From assembly GCA_038321235.1 (NCBI GenBank), contig JBBQEU010000003.1, positions 1 through 64,000 of the forward strand: DNA of 64,000 nt, in the 5' to 3' direction. Numbering within the stretch: the stretch's first letter is position 1; the number at the start of each line of letters is the position of its first letter. The notes beneath the pieces are model-generated. The model worked only from the letters and a program-made list of their open reading frames with translations, was not told the DNA's origin and did no database searches. The position numbers and the translations under genes are program-made. This DNA is from Sva-07 sp038321235. Its GTDB lineage: Bacteria; Actinomycetota; Acidimicrobiia; Acidimicrobiales; Ilumatobacteraceae. Positions 7,415-14,589 of this stretch are shown in pieces.

Positions 7415-7867
7415 GTGTCAGGCACCGAACCAGAACTCGACGGTGTCGGCTGGCTGCGCCTGGTTCTGCGCTGGCTCCTCGGCGGCGCCCTGATCTTCGC
7501 TGGAGTCGCCCACCTCAGCACCCATCGTTCCGACTTCCAGGCACAGGTGCCCGAGTGGTTGCCGATCGACGAGGACTTCGTCGTGATCGCATCCGGCATC
7601 GTCGAGTTGGCGCTCGGTGCGGCACTCATCGCGATGTCCCGCCACCGGGTCATCGTCGGAACGATCGTGGCTGCGTTCCTCGTCGTCATCTTCCCCGGCA
7701 ACATCGCCCAATGGACCGAGAGCGCCGACGCATTCGGGCTCGACACCGACGCAAAGCGATTCGTCCGGCTCTTCTTCCAGCCGGTGCTCGTGATCTGGGC
7801 GCTCTACGCGACGGGAGCCTGGCAGGCATTCCGCGCCGGTACCTGGCCGCAACCGGTCGCCCGCTGA
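7415..7867 (+). CDS. DoxX-family membrane protein
   Basis: About 150 residues with four predicted membrane segments. The first helix, LVLRWLLGGALIFAGVAHL, is the characteristic DoxX/YphA opening. A second segment runs through VELALGAALIAM, a third through IVAAFLVVIFPGNIAQW, and a fourth near LVIWALYATGAW. DoxX proteins are integral membrane proteins linked to quinone or thiol redox in some systems; most are uncharacterised. The start is uncertain: GTG 7415 lies just after the preceding stop, while upstream in-frame codons would overlap the Cys-repeat gene. Confidence 0.7.
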   Translation: MSGTEPELDGVGWLRLVLRWLLGGALIFAGVAHLSTHRSDFQAQVPEWLPIDEDFVVIASGIVELALGAALIAMSRHRVIVGTIVAAFLVVIFPGNIAQWTESADAFGLDTDAKRFVRLFFQPVLVIWALYATGAWQAFRAGTWPQPVAR

Positions 7868-7909
7868 CGCCGTCGCGGACGGAGCCGCCAATCCTGCGAA
7901 ACTGGTGGC

Positions 7910-9049
7910 GTGCTGATCGTTCGGGGAACCAAGAAGCTGCGAGATCGCGCCGGGGCACCGCCCGCCGGCGAACGTGACGAGTCGACCACTGCGCTCGGCG
8001 ACTGGTTCGCAACCGCTGTCTTCTGGCGGCCGCAGGCGGCGATGTTCGTCAACGAACGCACGCTGTTGCCGGTGTTCGTGCCGCTCGCTCCGGCCGCGAC
8101 GCTGTTCGAGCGGGCGCCTTCGGCGATCGCCTCGGTGCTCCGGCGCCACGGGGTCTCCGATGCCGTTGTCGCTTCCGAACTGTCGGCGATGAACGAGATC
8201 CGACTCGCGCCGACGAACAATCGCAGCGTCGTCGGCGTCATGAACGAGTTCACGGACTTCGGTGAGCGGTGCTTCCGCGACGGAGTGGTCGACCTGGAGG
8301 AACTGTCGATGAGGGTGTCCCGCCTCATCGTCGGCCCGCTCATGAAACGGGAGGGATCGCCCGATCGTGAACTCGCCGCCCTGCTCGACATCGCAGACAG
8401 CACGCCGACGCCGTCGAATGTGATTGCGTTCCCCGGCTCGTATCGGCCCGACGTGAGCCGGTCACCAGCGAAACGCGAGCGCACGTTCGGGGGCGTCTAC
8501 CAACTGAAGATCACGCTCCAGAACATCAAGCCGCGGGTGTGGCGGCGGGTGCTCGTCGACGGCTCCAGCACACTCGATCAGGTCCACCTCGTGATCCAGG
8601 CCGCGTTCGGATGGTGGAACTACCACCTCCACGAATTCGAGTTCGACGGCATCCGCTACGGGGTGCCCGATCCCGACGACGACTGGGGAATGCCGATACG
8701 CGACGGACAATTCACTCCGCTCGACACGCTCGCCACCGAAGACGCGACGTTCGACTACACCTACGACTTCGGCGACGGCTGGACCCACAGGGCCCTCGTC
8801 GAGAAGATCTTGCCGGCGGCCGGTCTCACCGTGCCGGCCTGCATCGGTGGGCGGCGGGCCTGTCCGCCCGAGGACTGCGGTGGCCCCTGGGGTTACCAGG
8901 AGCTGCTGGACATCCTGTCCGACCCGACCCACGAGGAGCACCGCGAACGGGTCGAGTGGCTCGGCCACCCGTTCGATCCGGAGGCCTTCGATCCGAGCGA
9001 CTTCGAACGCAACATGCGTGAAGGTGGCGCCGCCAACTTCGACCAGTGA
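7910..9049 (+). CDS. Two-domain protein with C-terminal plasmid pRiA4b ORF-3-like domain
   Basis: A 379-residue protein. The N-terminal about 160 residues begin LIVRGTKKL and resemble the short DUF6933-type domain often found before this partner. The C-terminal half (about 185-370) is a pRiA4b ORF-3-like domain: QLKITLQNIKPRVWRRV, WWNYHLHEF, YTYDFGDGW and CIGGRRACPPEDCGGPWGY are its signature blocks, the last with a Cys cluster. The biochemical function of this family is unknown; it is common in mobile and accessory regions. The start is GTG 7910 with GAAACT 6 nt upstream. The stop overlaps an alternative GTG of the next gene. Confidence 0.8.
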   Translation: MLIVRGTKKLRDRAGAPPAGERDESTTALGDWFATAVFWRPQAAMFVNERTLLPVFVPLAPAATLFERAPSAIASVLRRHGVSDAVVASELSAMNEIRLAPTNNRSVVGVMNEFTDFGERCFRDGVVDLEELSMRVSRLIVGPLMKREGSPDRELAALLDIADSTPTPSNVIAFPGSYRPDVSRSPAKRERTFGGVYQLKITLQNIKPRVWRRVLVDGSSTLDQVHLVIQAAFGWWNYHLHEFEFDGIRYGVPDPDDDWGMPIRDGQFTPLDTLATEDATFDYTYDFGDGWTHRALVEKILPAAGLTVPACIGGRRACPPEDCGGPWGYQELLDILSDPTHEEHRERVEWLGHPFDPEAFDPSDFERNMREGGAANFDQ

Positions 9050-9075
9050 CCACGTCGGCGGAGCGAGCGTCGGAG

Positions 9076-9081
9076 TACGGT
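9076..9081 (+). promoter_or_regulatory. Leaderless -10 box TACGGT for the membrane protein gene at 9088
   Basis: TACGGT with a 6-nt spacer precedes GTG 9088. The same hexamer recurs before the starts at 9818, 24012, 32922 and 36661. Confidence 0.5.
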
Positions 9082-9087
9082 GCCGCC

Positions 9088-9717
9088 GTGGTCTCCGACG
9101 TCCAGCTGCCGCCGAGCCCTCGTTCGCATGTGTTCGACGTCGATCGGCTTGCGGCGACGCGATGGGTGAACCTGGCGGTCAAGGTGGCACTCGTCGCCAG
9201 CTTCGCGGTGGCAATCGGGCTGTCGCCGGACACCGTCGAGGGCAAGGCGATGGGATTTCGCGCCCCGCTGTTCCTGGCTCCCGTCGTGATCGTCCCGATC
9301 GTCGCCCGGTTGCGACGCTGGGAGCCGTATCCGCACACCGCTGACGCGTTGCTGGCCACACCGTTCCTCCTCGACACGCTCGGCAATCTGACCGGCGTGT
9401 ACGACGAGTTCCCCCGCACCGACGATGTGTTGCACGCGATCAACTGGGTGCTCCTCGTGGGAGCGTTCCATGCGTTCCGGTTCCGCAACGTCGACGATCG
9501 ACGCGACGCGGTGCTGCTCGGATACGGCTTCGGTGCGATCGCGATCGTGTGGTGGGAGATCATGGAATGGGCCGTGTCCGAGGACGGATTCGGTGGTGCC
9601 GGTGCCCTGGCGCTCACCTACGAGGACACCATCGGTGACTTGTTCCTGTCGTCGACCGGCGGGCTGATCGGATCGCTCCTCGCAGTTCGATGGCTCGGAC
9701 CGAGACGCTCGACGTAG
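9088..9717 (+). CDS. Integral membrane protein, DUF2238-like
   Basis: About 209 residues with several hydrophobic segments: LAVKVALVASFAVAIGL, APLFLAPVVIVPIVARL, AINWVLLVGAFHAF, GFGAIAIVWWEIMEW and a C-terminal STGGLIGSLLAV. The pattern D-D-V-L-H-A followed by GAIAIVWWEIMEW, then YEDTIGDL, resembles the DUF2238 (YjdF-like) membrane family, whose function is unknown. GTG 9088 is chosen from the leaderless promoter. An earlier GTG at 9046 overlaps the stop of the preceding gene in GTGA form and cannot be excluded; it would add 14 residues. Confidence 0.65.
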   Translation: MVSDVQLPPSPRSHVFDVDRLAATRWVNLAVKVALVASFAVAIGLSPDTVEGKAMGFRAPLFLAPVVIVPIVARLRRWEPYPHTADALLATPFLLDTLGNLTGVYDEFPRTDDVLHAINWVLLVGAFHAFRFRNVDDRRDAVLLGYGFGAIAIVWWEIMEWAVSEDGFGGAGALALTYEDTIGDLFLSSTGGLIGSLLAVRWLGPRRST

Positions 9718-9806
9718 GCGTCGACACCGACCGCTCAGCGACTGCCGGCCGACGATCCAGCGGCAAGGGCGCTGCTCGCTTCCCGTGACGCCGGGTCCGC
9801 CTGACC

Positions 9807-9812
9807 TACGGT
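9807..9812 (+). promoter_or_regulatory. -10 box TACGGT close to the ATG at 9818
   Basis: TACGGT ends 5 nt before ATG 9818, compatible with a leaderless transcript although the spacing is one base shorter than its relatives. Confidence 0.4.
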
Positions 9813-9817
9813 CGGGC

Positions 9818-11395
9818 ATGCACGACGACCTGACGTTCTACGACGAGATCGAGGCGTACTGCGCCAAACTCAGTCACCGGCCCGGGGGAGTGGCGCAGCT
9901 CCACGTGTCGACGCGTCACGCTCAGGTCGATGTCGTGGTCGAGCGGTGGGGAGCCGAACGCGAAACGGTGTGGAGCGCGGCTGATGTGCCGGCCATGTAC
10001 ACGCCGCCGCCCGACGACGCCGACAGTGTGGGATGCCGGTGGCCGGTGACGGTCGAGATCCCGATCGGCGATGGGTGGCGCTCGGGCTTCCATCTCGTCA
10101 CGGTCACCGCTGCCGACGGTACCTCCGGCCGAAACGTCGCGCATGCCTGCTTCGTCGTCACCGCTGATGTGGCGAACCGCTCCGACGCCCTTCTCGTGCT
10201 CGCCACCAACACCTGGAACGCCTACAACGCGTGGGGCGGGTGCAGCCTCTACACCGGTGGCAGGCAGGTCAGCTTCCGGCGCCCGTTCGCCCGCGGGATG
10301 CTGTGCCGATCCGAGGTCGAACGTGACGACCGCAAGGCCCGCCCGACCCGATGGGGCGAGGAACCAGACGTCAACGGCGACCGATTCCAGGAGTACCGGG
10401 CCGAGCAGGGCTATCCGGCGGCGATCGGGTCGAGTGGATGGTTCAGCCACGAACGTCGCTTCGTGGAATGGGCCGAGGCGGCCGGCTATCGATTGGACTA
10501 CTGCATCTCGAGCGACCTCGACGACGACCCGTCCATCGCTGAGGGCTATGACCTGATCGTCGACGTCGGCCACGACGAATACTGGTCGGCCGGCCAGCGA
10601 GCCACGATCGAGGAGCACGTCCGCGGCGGCGGGAACCTGGCGAGCATGTCGGGCAACACCTGTTTCTGGCAGGTCCGCCTCGAAGACGGCGCCGGGCCCG
10701 GTCGTGTGCGCGGTGACGTGCGCGGTGACGTGATGGTGTGCCACAAGTACACCGCCCACGACACCGACCCGGTCGTGGCGAGCGGCGAACCCGAACGGAT
10801 GACCGGCATGTGGGCCGACCCACTGGTGGGGTTGCCCGAGTGGTCGTTGCTCGGCGCCGGGTCGCGCTGGGGCCTCTACAGCCGATTCGGTCAGGCGACG
10901 CCGCGCGGCTCCGGTGCGTTCACCGTGTACCGATACGACCACTGGTTGCTCCACGGCACCGACCTGCGCTACGGCGACCTGCTCGGCGCGACCCATGGCG
11001 TCGTCGGCTACGAAACCGTCGGTCGCCCGATCGACTTCGACGAGTACCAGCTCCCGATCCCCCGACCGATCGACGGCGCGCACGGCTCCGCCGAGATCGT
11101 CGCGTTCACCCCGGCGAGCAACATCGGAGTCGGCGAATACCCGGCGTCGATCTCGGCACTCAGCGACCAGGGCGACATCGAGTTCATCGCCTCACGCATG
11201 TTCGGCGAGGTCACCCACGACACGCTCGCCCGCTGCCGCTACGGCAACTCGGTGATGATGGTCAACCGTCCGTACGAGCCGGGTGGGGGCGAGGTCCTCG
11301 TGGTCGGCACCACCGACTGGGTGTTCGGCCTCGCCGACGATCCCGCTGTGTCGCAGGTGACCGCCAACATCCTCGACCGCTACCTGCGTGGCTGA
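9818..11395 (+). CDS. N,N-dimethylformamidase beta-subunit-like protein
   Basis: A 525-residue protein with the features of the large-subunit domain of N,N-dimethylformamidase and its many homologues: LATNTWNAYNAWGG, then YTGGRQVSFRRPF, a central GYDLIVDVGHDEYWS (a glutamine-amidotransferase-like segment carrying His and Glu) and HVRGGGNLASMSGNTCFW. Characterised DMFases hydrolyse dimethylformamide to dimethylamine and formate with an iron centre and a separate small subunit. No small-subunit gene is adjacent, and the family is broad, so the substrate is unknown. The ATG at 9818 is supported by the TACGGT box. It ends before a short non-coding stretch. Confidence 0.7.
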   Translation: MHDDLTFYDEIEAYCAKLSHRPGGVAQLHVSTRHAQVDVVVERWGAERETVWSAADVPAMYTPPPDDADSVGCRWPVTVEIPIGDGWRSGFHLVTVTAADGTSGRNVAHACFVVTADVANRSDALLVLATNTWNAYNAWGGCSLYTGGRQVSFRRPFARGMLCRSEVERDDRKARPTRWGEEPDVNGDRFQEYRAEQGYPAAIGSSGWFSHERRFVEWAEAAGYRLDYCISSDLDDDPSIAEGYDLIVDVGHDEYWSAGQRATIEEHVRGGGNLASMSGNTCFWQVRLEDGAGPGRVRGDVRGDVMVCHKYTAHDTDPVVASGEPERMTGMWADPLVGLPEWSLLGAGSRWGLYSRFGQATPRGSGAFTVYRYDHWLLHGTDLRYGDLLGATHGVVGYETVGRPIDFDEYQLPIPRPIDGAHGSAEIVAFTPASNIGVGEYPASISALSDQGDIEFIASRMFGEVTHDTLARCRYGNSVMMVNRPYEPGGGEVLVVGTTDWVFGLADDPAVSQVTANILDRYLRG

Positions 11396-11475
11396 CGAGG
11401 ACCTCGGTGCGCTCGGCGAGCTCTCGCTGCGTGAGTCCGGCCTGCCGGCGAGCGGCACCTTCGCCGGCTGAGGAC

Positions 11476-11481
11476 TACCGT
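11476..11481 (+). promoter_or_regulatory. Leaderless -10 box TACCGT
   Basis: TACCGT with a 6-nt spacer precedes ATG 11488. Confidence 0.5.
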
Positions 11482-11487
11482 TCGCTC

Positions 11488-11853
11488 ATGACGTGGTCAC
11501 GCGCCGCCGAGGAACGCCTTGCGCAAGCGGCAGCCAACGGCGAGTTGGATGCCCCCGACCGGCTCAAGGGCAAGCCGATCGCCGACCTCGACCGGCCCCG
11601 TGCACCCGGATGGTGGGCCGACCAGTTCGTCGCCCGCGAGCGAAGCAACGATCGACGCGCCGCAGCAGAGAAGAACGCAGCCGTCGCCCGCGCCGGGTTC
11701 TGGCGCTGCGGCGACCTCGAGACCCTGCGCGCGAGCGTGGCGGAGGCGAACGAGGCGATCGACCACGCGAATCTCGATCTGATCGAGGCGGACCGGCTCG
11801 ATCGCTTCGACGTCGACGACATCATCGAACGCTGGCGCCGACTGGACCGCTGA
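11488..11853 (+). CDS. DUF1992 (DnaJ C28-like conserved region) protein
   Basis: A 121-residue protein. LAQAAANGELDAPDRLKGKP followed by WWADQF matches the DUF1992 core (usual form: A...GEFD.L.GKGKPL...), also found in eukaryotic DNAJC28. The remainder is charged and helical. Its biochemical role is unknown. The N-terminal MTWSRAAEERL and the leaderless TACCGT box fix the start; the frame is open far upstream only because it runs antisense-like through the previous gene. It stands just before the MazEF-like pair but is separated from it by 39 nt holding that pair's own promoter. Confidence 0.75.
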   Translation: MTWSRAAEERLAQAAANGELDAPDRLKGKPIADLDRPRAPGWWADQFVARERSNDRRAAAEKNAAVARAGFWRCGDLETLRASVAEANEAIDHANLDLIEADRLDRFDVDDIIERWRRLDR

Positions 11854-11857
11854 CAGT

Positions 11858-11882
11858 CGTACCGGTGTGCGTACCGTCGGTA
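11858..11882. promoter_or_regulatory. Candidate MazE/RHH operator: direct repeat CGTACCG x2 and TACCG-T-CGGTA palindrome
   Basis: CGTACCG occurs at 11858-11864 and 11870-11876, 12 bp apart. The second copy runs into the palindrome TACCGTCGGTA (11872-11882), whose right end overlaps the TAGCAT -10 box. Ribbon-helix-helix antitoxins bind such short repeated sites, so this is a likely autoregulatory site of the gene at 11893. Confidence 0.5.
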
Positions 11883-11886
11883 GCAT
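11881..11886 (+). promoter_or_regulatory. Leaderless -10 box TAGCAT
   Basis: TAGCAT with a 6-nt spacer precedes ATG 11893, overlapping the palindromic candidate operator. Confidence 0.55.
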
Positions 11887-11892
11887 CAGAGT

Positions 11893-12111
11893 ATGAAAAT
11901 CAGTGTGAGCCTTCCGGACGAAGACGTCGCATTCCTCGACCGCTACGCGTCGGACCGCAAGATCGGTTCTCGTTCGGCAACGGTTCAGAAGGCCGTCCAG
12001 ATCCTCCGGGCATCGGAACTGGGTGCGGCCTATGAGGACGCCTGGGCCGAGTGGTCCGACGACGGTGGAGCAGACGTTTGGGAATCTGCTGTCGCCGATG
12101 GGTTGTCCTGA
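11893..12111 (+). CDS. Ribbon-helix-helix antitoxin (MazE/CopG type)
   Basis: A 72-residue protein. MKISVSLPDEDVAFLDRYA is the DNA-contacting strand and first helix of a ribbon-helix-helix domain, followed by SRSATVQKAVQIL as the second helix. The acidic C-terminus (EDAWAEWSDDGGADVWE) is the type of segment that wraps and neutralises a MazF toxin. The TGA shares its last base with the ATG of the mazF-like gene (TGATG, 12109-12113). Type II toxin-antitoxin pairs of this layout autoregulate; a fitting operator overlaps the promoter. Confident as RHH antitoxin. Confidence 0.85.
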   Translation: MKISVSLPDEDVAFLDRYASDRKIGSRSATVQKAVQILRASELGAAYEDAWAEWSDDGGADVWESAVADGLS

Positions 12112-12458
12112 TGCGTCGCGGCGAAGTCAGATGGGTCGACTTCGAACCGACGGGCGGGAGCGAAGCGAACAAGTGTCGAGCCGCTGTGATCGTCAGCAAC
12201 GACGGCGCGAACTCGATGGCGTCACGGCTGGGGCGAGGCGTCGTCACCGTGGTGCCTGTCACGTCGAACGCCCGGCGGGTGTATCCGTTCCAGGTACTGC
12301 TCGGTTCAGACTCCACCGGACTCGATCGCGACTCGAAGGCTCAGGCCGAGCAGGTTCGATCCGTGGCCGTCGAACGTGTGGGCGACCTGATCGCCTCGCT
12401 CGATACCCAACTGATCGACGCGCTGGACAACGCACTCCGAGTCCACCTGCAGCTGTAG
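12111..12458 (+). CDS. MazF-type endoribonuclease toxin (PemK/MazF family)
   Basis: A 115-residue protein beginning MRRGEVRWVDFEPTGGSE, the opening strand of the MazF/PemK fold (G-E-[VI]-[WR]-W-V-D-[FL]). AAVIVSND and VVTVVPVTSN are the following conserved strands, and AEQVRSVAVERVG carries the C-terminal QxRxv motif. MazF toxins cut single-stranded RNA at short sequences. ATG 12111 overlaps the antitoxin stop by one base; an in-frame upstream start would run through the antitoxin and is not credible. The pair sits directly upstream of the Wadjet operon, 52 nt before jetA. Confidence 0.87.
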   Translation: MRRGEVRWVDFEPTGGSEANKCRAAVIVSNDGANSMASRLGRGVVTVVPVTSNARRVYPFQVLLGSDSTGLDRDSKAQAEQVRSVAVERVGDLIASLDTQLIDALDNALRVHLQL

Positions 12459-12510
12459 TGGCCGCCAACACTGCGACACCCATCTCGTACGATCGGGAAC
12501 GAGTCGCACC

Positions 12511-13983
12511 ATGAACTACGACGAGATCGAACAGCTCCGCGAACGTCACGCCGCCTGGGCGCTGCTGCGCGCGCAGAACGTGGCGTTCATCCTGAGCTTC
12601 TTGTCACGGGTATTCGTCGAGGGCGGTGAGAGCAACGTCGCGGCGTCGCGCCTCATCCGCGAACTCGACGACGAGCTCTACGCCCTCAACCGACGCCTCG
12701 GCGACGGCACGTTCCCGCGGGCGGCCAAGGACTACCTCGACGACTGGTCGAATCCGTCACGGGCATGGCTGCGCCGCTACTACCCACCGGGCGCCGACGA
12801 ACCCCACTACGACCTCACCCCCGCCGTCGAACGGGCGATCGCCTGGGTCGGCGACCTCGAAGCCCGCACGTTCATCGGCACCGAATCACGCCTCAACACG
12901 ATCTTCGACCTGCTGCGCCAGATGGTCCACGGCGCCGACGCCGACCCTGAACAGCGCCTTGTCGAACTCCACCAACGCCGTCGCGACATCGACGCCGAGA
13001 TCGCCCGCGTCGAAGCCGGCCACGTCGACCTGCTCGACCCCGTCGGCCAGCGCGACCGCTATCAGCAATTCGCCCGCACGGCCCGTGAACTGCTGGCCGA
13101 TTTCCGCCAGGTGGAGGACAACTTCCGCCAGCTCGATCGCCAGCTACGCGAACAGATCGCCGGCTGGAGCGGCTCGAAGGGCGAACTGCTCGACGAGGTG
13201 CTCGGCGACCGCACCAGCATCGCCGAATCCGACCAGGGCCGCAGCTTCCGCGCCTTCTACGAAGTGCTGCTCTCCGCCGAACGCCAACGCGAGTTGAGCG
13301 AACTACTCGACCGCCTCAAGGACATCGATGCCCTCACCGAACGCGACGGTCGCCTCGACCGCATCCACTACGACTGGCTCGCCGCCAGCGACCGCACCCA
13401 GAACACCGTACGCCTGCTGTCCGAACAGCTCCGCCGATTCCTCGACGACCAGGTGTGGCTCGAGAACCGGCGAGTCTTCGACCTGCTGCGCGGCATCGAA
13501 TCCAAAGCGCTCACGCTGCGCGACGAGTCGCCCACGATCGACATGACCATCGACGACAATCGGCCGCAACTCACGCTGCCCGTCGAACGTCCGCTCTACC
13601 GCCGCACCCGCACCACCGCGCTCGCCAACGAATCGATCGAGCGCGGCGACACCGATTTCGACTCGTCGATCCTCAACGAACTGTCCGTCGTGAACCGCGA
13701 CGACCTGCTCCGCCACGTGCTCACCACACTCGGGCCACGCGGACGCGTCGCGCTCGACGACGTCATCGCCACTGCGCCACTCGAACACGGCCTCGCCGAA
13801 CTCGTCACCTACCTCTCGCTACGCGAGCCCGGCCTCGAGATCGTGTTCGACGACGACGGCCGCGCCCACGTCAGCTGGACCGACACCGAAGACGACCACA
13901 TCGAACGCGTTGCCGATGTCCCCCGTGTCACGTTCGTCCGCGACCGCCGACCCGAGCCGCTGACCGAAGACGTCACCGCATGA
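12511..13983 (+). CDS. jetA: Wadjet anti-plasmid system protein JetA (DUF3375)
   Basis: A 490-residue protein of the DUF3375 family, the MukF/kleisin-like subunit of type I Wadjet. The N-terminus (LRERHAAWALLRAQNVAFIL, then F.R.F.EGGESNVAASRL.REL.DELYALN) is the characteristic winged-helix opening. The middle is a long, acidic, helical coiled-coil-like part (about 150-350). The C-terminal region has LNELSVVNRDDLLRHVL. In Wadjet, JetA binds JetC and JetB to form an SMC-like loop extruder that recognises small circular DNA. It is the first gene of four. TACGAT at 12488-12493 is a plausible -10 box 17 nt upstream, so this gene probably has a short leader. Confidence 0.93.
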   Translation: MNYDEIEQLRERHAAWALLRAQNVAFILSFLSRVFVEGGESNVAASRLIRELDDELYALNRRLGDGTFPRAAKDYLDDWSNPSRAWLRRYYPPGADEPHYDLTPAVERAIAWVGDLEARTFIGTESRLNTIFDLLRQMVHGADADPEQRLVELHQRRRDIDAEIARVEAGHVDLLDPVGQRDRYQQFARTARELLADFRQVEDNFRQLDRQLREQIAGWSGSKGELLDEVLGDRTSIAESDQGRSFRAFYEVLLSAERQRELSELLDRLKDIDALTERDGRLDRIHYDWLAASDRTQNTVRLLSEQLRRFLDDQVWLENRRVFDLLRGIESKALTLRDESPTIDMTIDDNRPQLTLPVERPLYRRTRTTALANESIERGDTDFDSSILNELSVVNRDDLLRHVLTTLGPRGRVALDDVIATAPLEHGLAELVTYLSLREPGLEIVFDDDGRAHVSWTDTEDDHIERVADVPRVTFVRDRRPEPLTEDVTA

Positions 13984-14579
13984 GCGACACCGACCGCACC
14001 AACGAGCAGTCGCTGGTACTGATCCAACTGTTCAAGGGCCCGCTGTACCGCGATGCCCACGAGCGGCTCTGGCAGCCGATGCTCAACCGGCGCGCCGCCA
14101 TCGTCGACCATGTCGCCGTGCTCGGGTTGCAGCTCGACGTCGACGAGAGCGACGGCTACGCCTTCTTGCGCACCAAGCCCGAAGGCGACGACGAGTCCGG
14201 CCTGCCACGCCTCGTGAGCCGACATTCGCTGTCGTTCCACGTCAGCCTGCTACTCGCTCTGCTGCGCAAACTCCTCGCGGAATTCGACGCAACCAGCTCC
14301 GACGCCCGGCTCATCGTCAGCCGCGACCAGATCATCGAGATGCTTCGCATCTACCTGCCCGACAGCACCGACGAGGTCAAGACCGCCCGGGCGATCGACG
14401 GCCACATCAAGCGCATCGACGACCTCGGCTTCATCCGGCGCCTCCAAGGCGACGCCGACCAGTACGAGGTGCGCCGCATCCTGCGCGCCTTCGTCGACGG
14501 GCAATGGCTCGGCGACCTCGACCGGCATCTCGACGAGTACATCGCCGAGATCACCGAGCAACGACCAGCCACGACATGA
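13980..14579 (+). CDS. jetB: Wadjet protein JetB (DUF4194)
   Basis: A 199-residue DUF4194 protein, the MukE-like (KITE) subunit of type I Wadjet. Conserved points include LIQLFKGPLY near the N-terminus, RLVSRHSLSFHVSLLLALLR, and the C-terminal DLGFIRRL.....YEVRRILRAFVD that marks the second winged helix. The ATG overlaps the jetA stop (ATGA, 13980-13983), so translation is coupled and stoichiometry with JetA is expected. In the complex it stabilises the JetA-JetC loop. Length is typical for JetB. Confidence 0.92.
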   Translation: MSDTDRTNEQSLVLIQLFKGPLYRDAHERLWQPMLNRRAAIVDHVAVLGLQLDVDESDGYAFLRTKPEGDDESGLPRLVSRHSLSFHVSLLLALLRKLLAEFDATSSDARLIVSRDQIIEMLRIYLPDSTDEVKTARAIDGHIKRIDDLGFIRRLQGDADQYEVRRILRAFVDGQWLGDLDRHLDEYIAEITEQRPATT

Positions 14580-14589
14580 GGGCCACGAC

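Noticed and set aside
11388..11471. 27-codon frame (GTG start) in the gap after the DMFase-like gene
   Set aside because: It is very short, has no domain, and no promoter or Shine-Dalgarno points to it; the gap is better explained as spacer before the DUF1992 promoter.
12626..13297. 223-codon frame inside jetA in another plus-strand frame
   Set aside because: Ser/Thr/Arg/Ala-rich out-of-frame translation typical of shadows in GC-rich genes; jetA is unmistakable.
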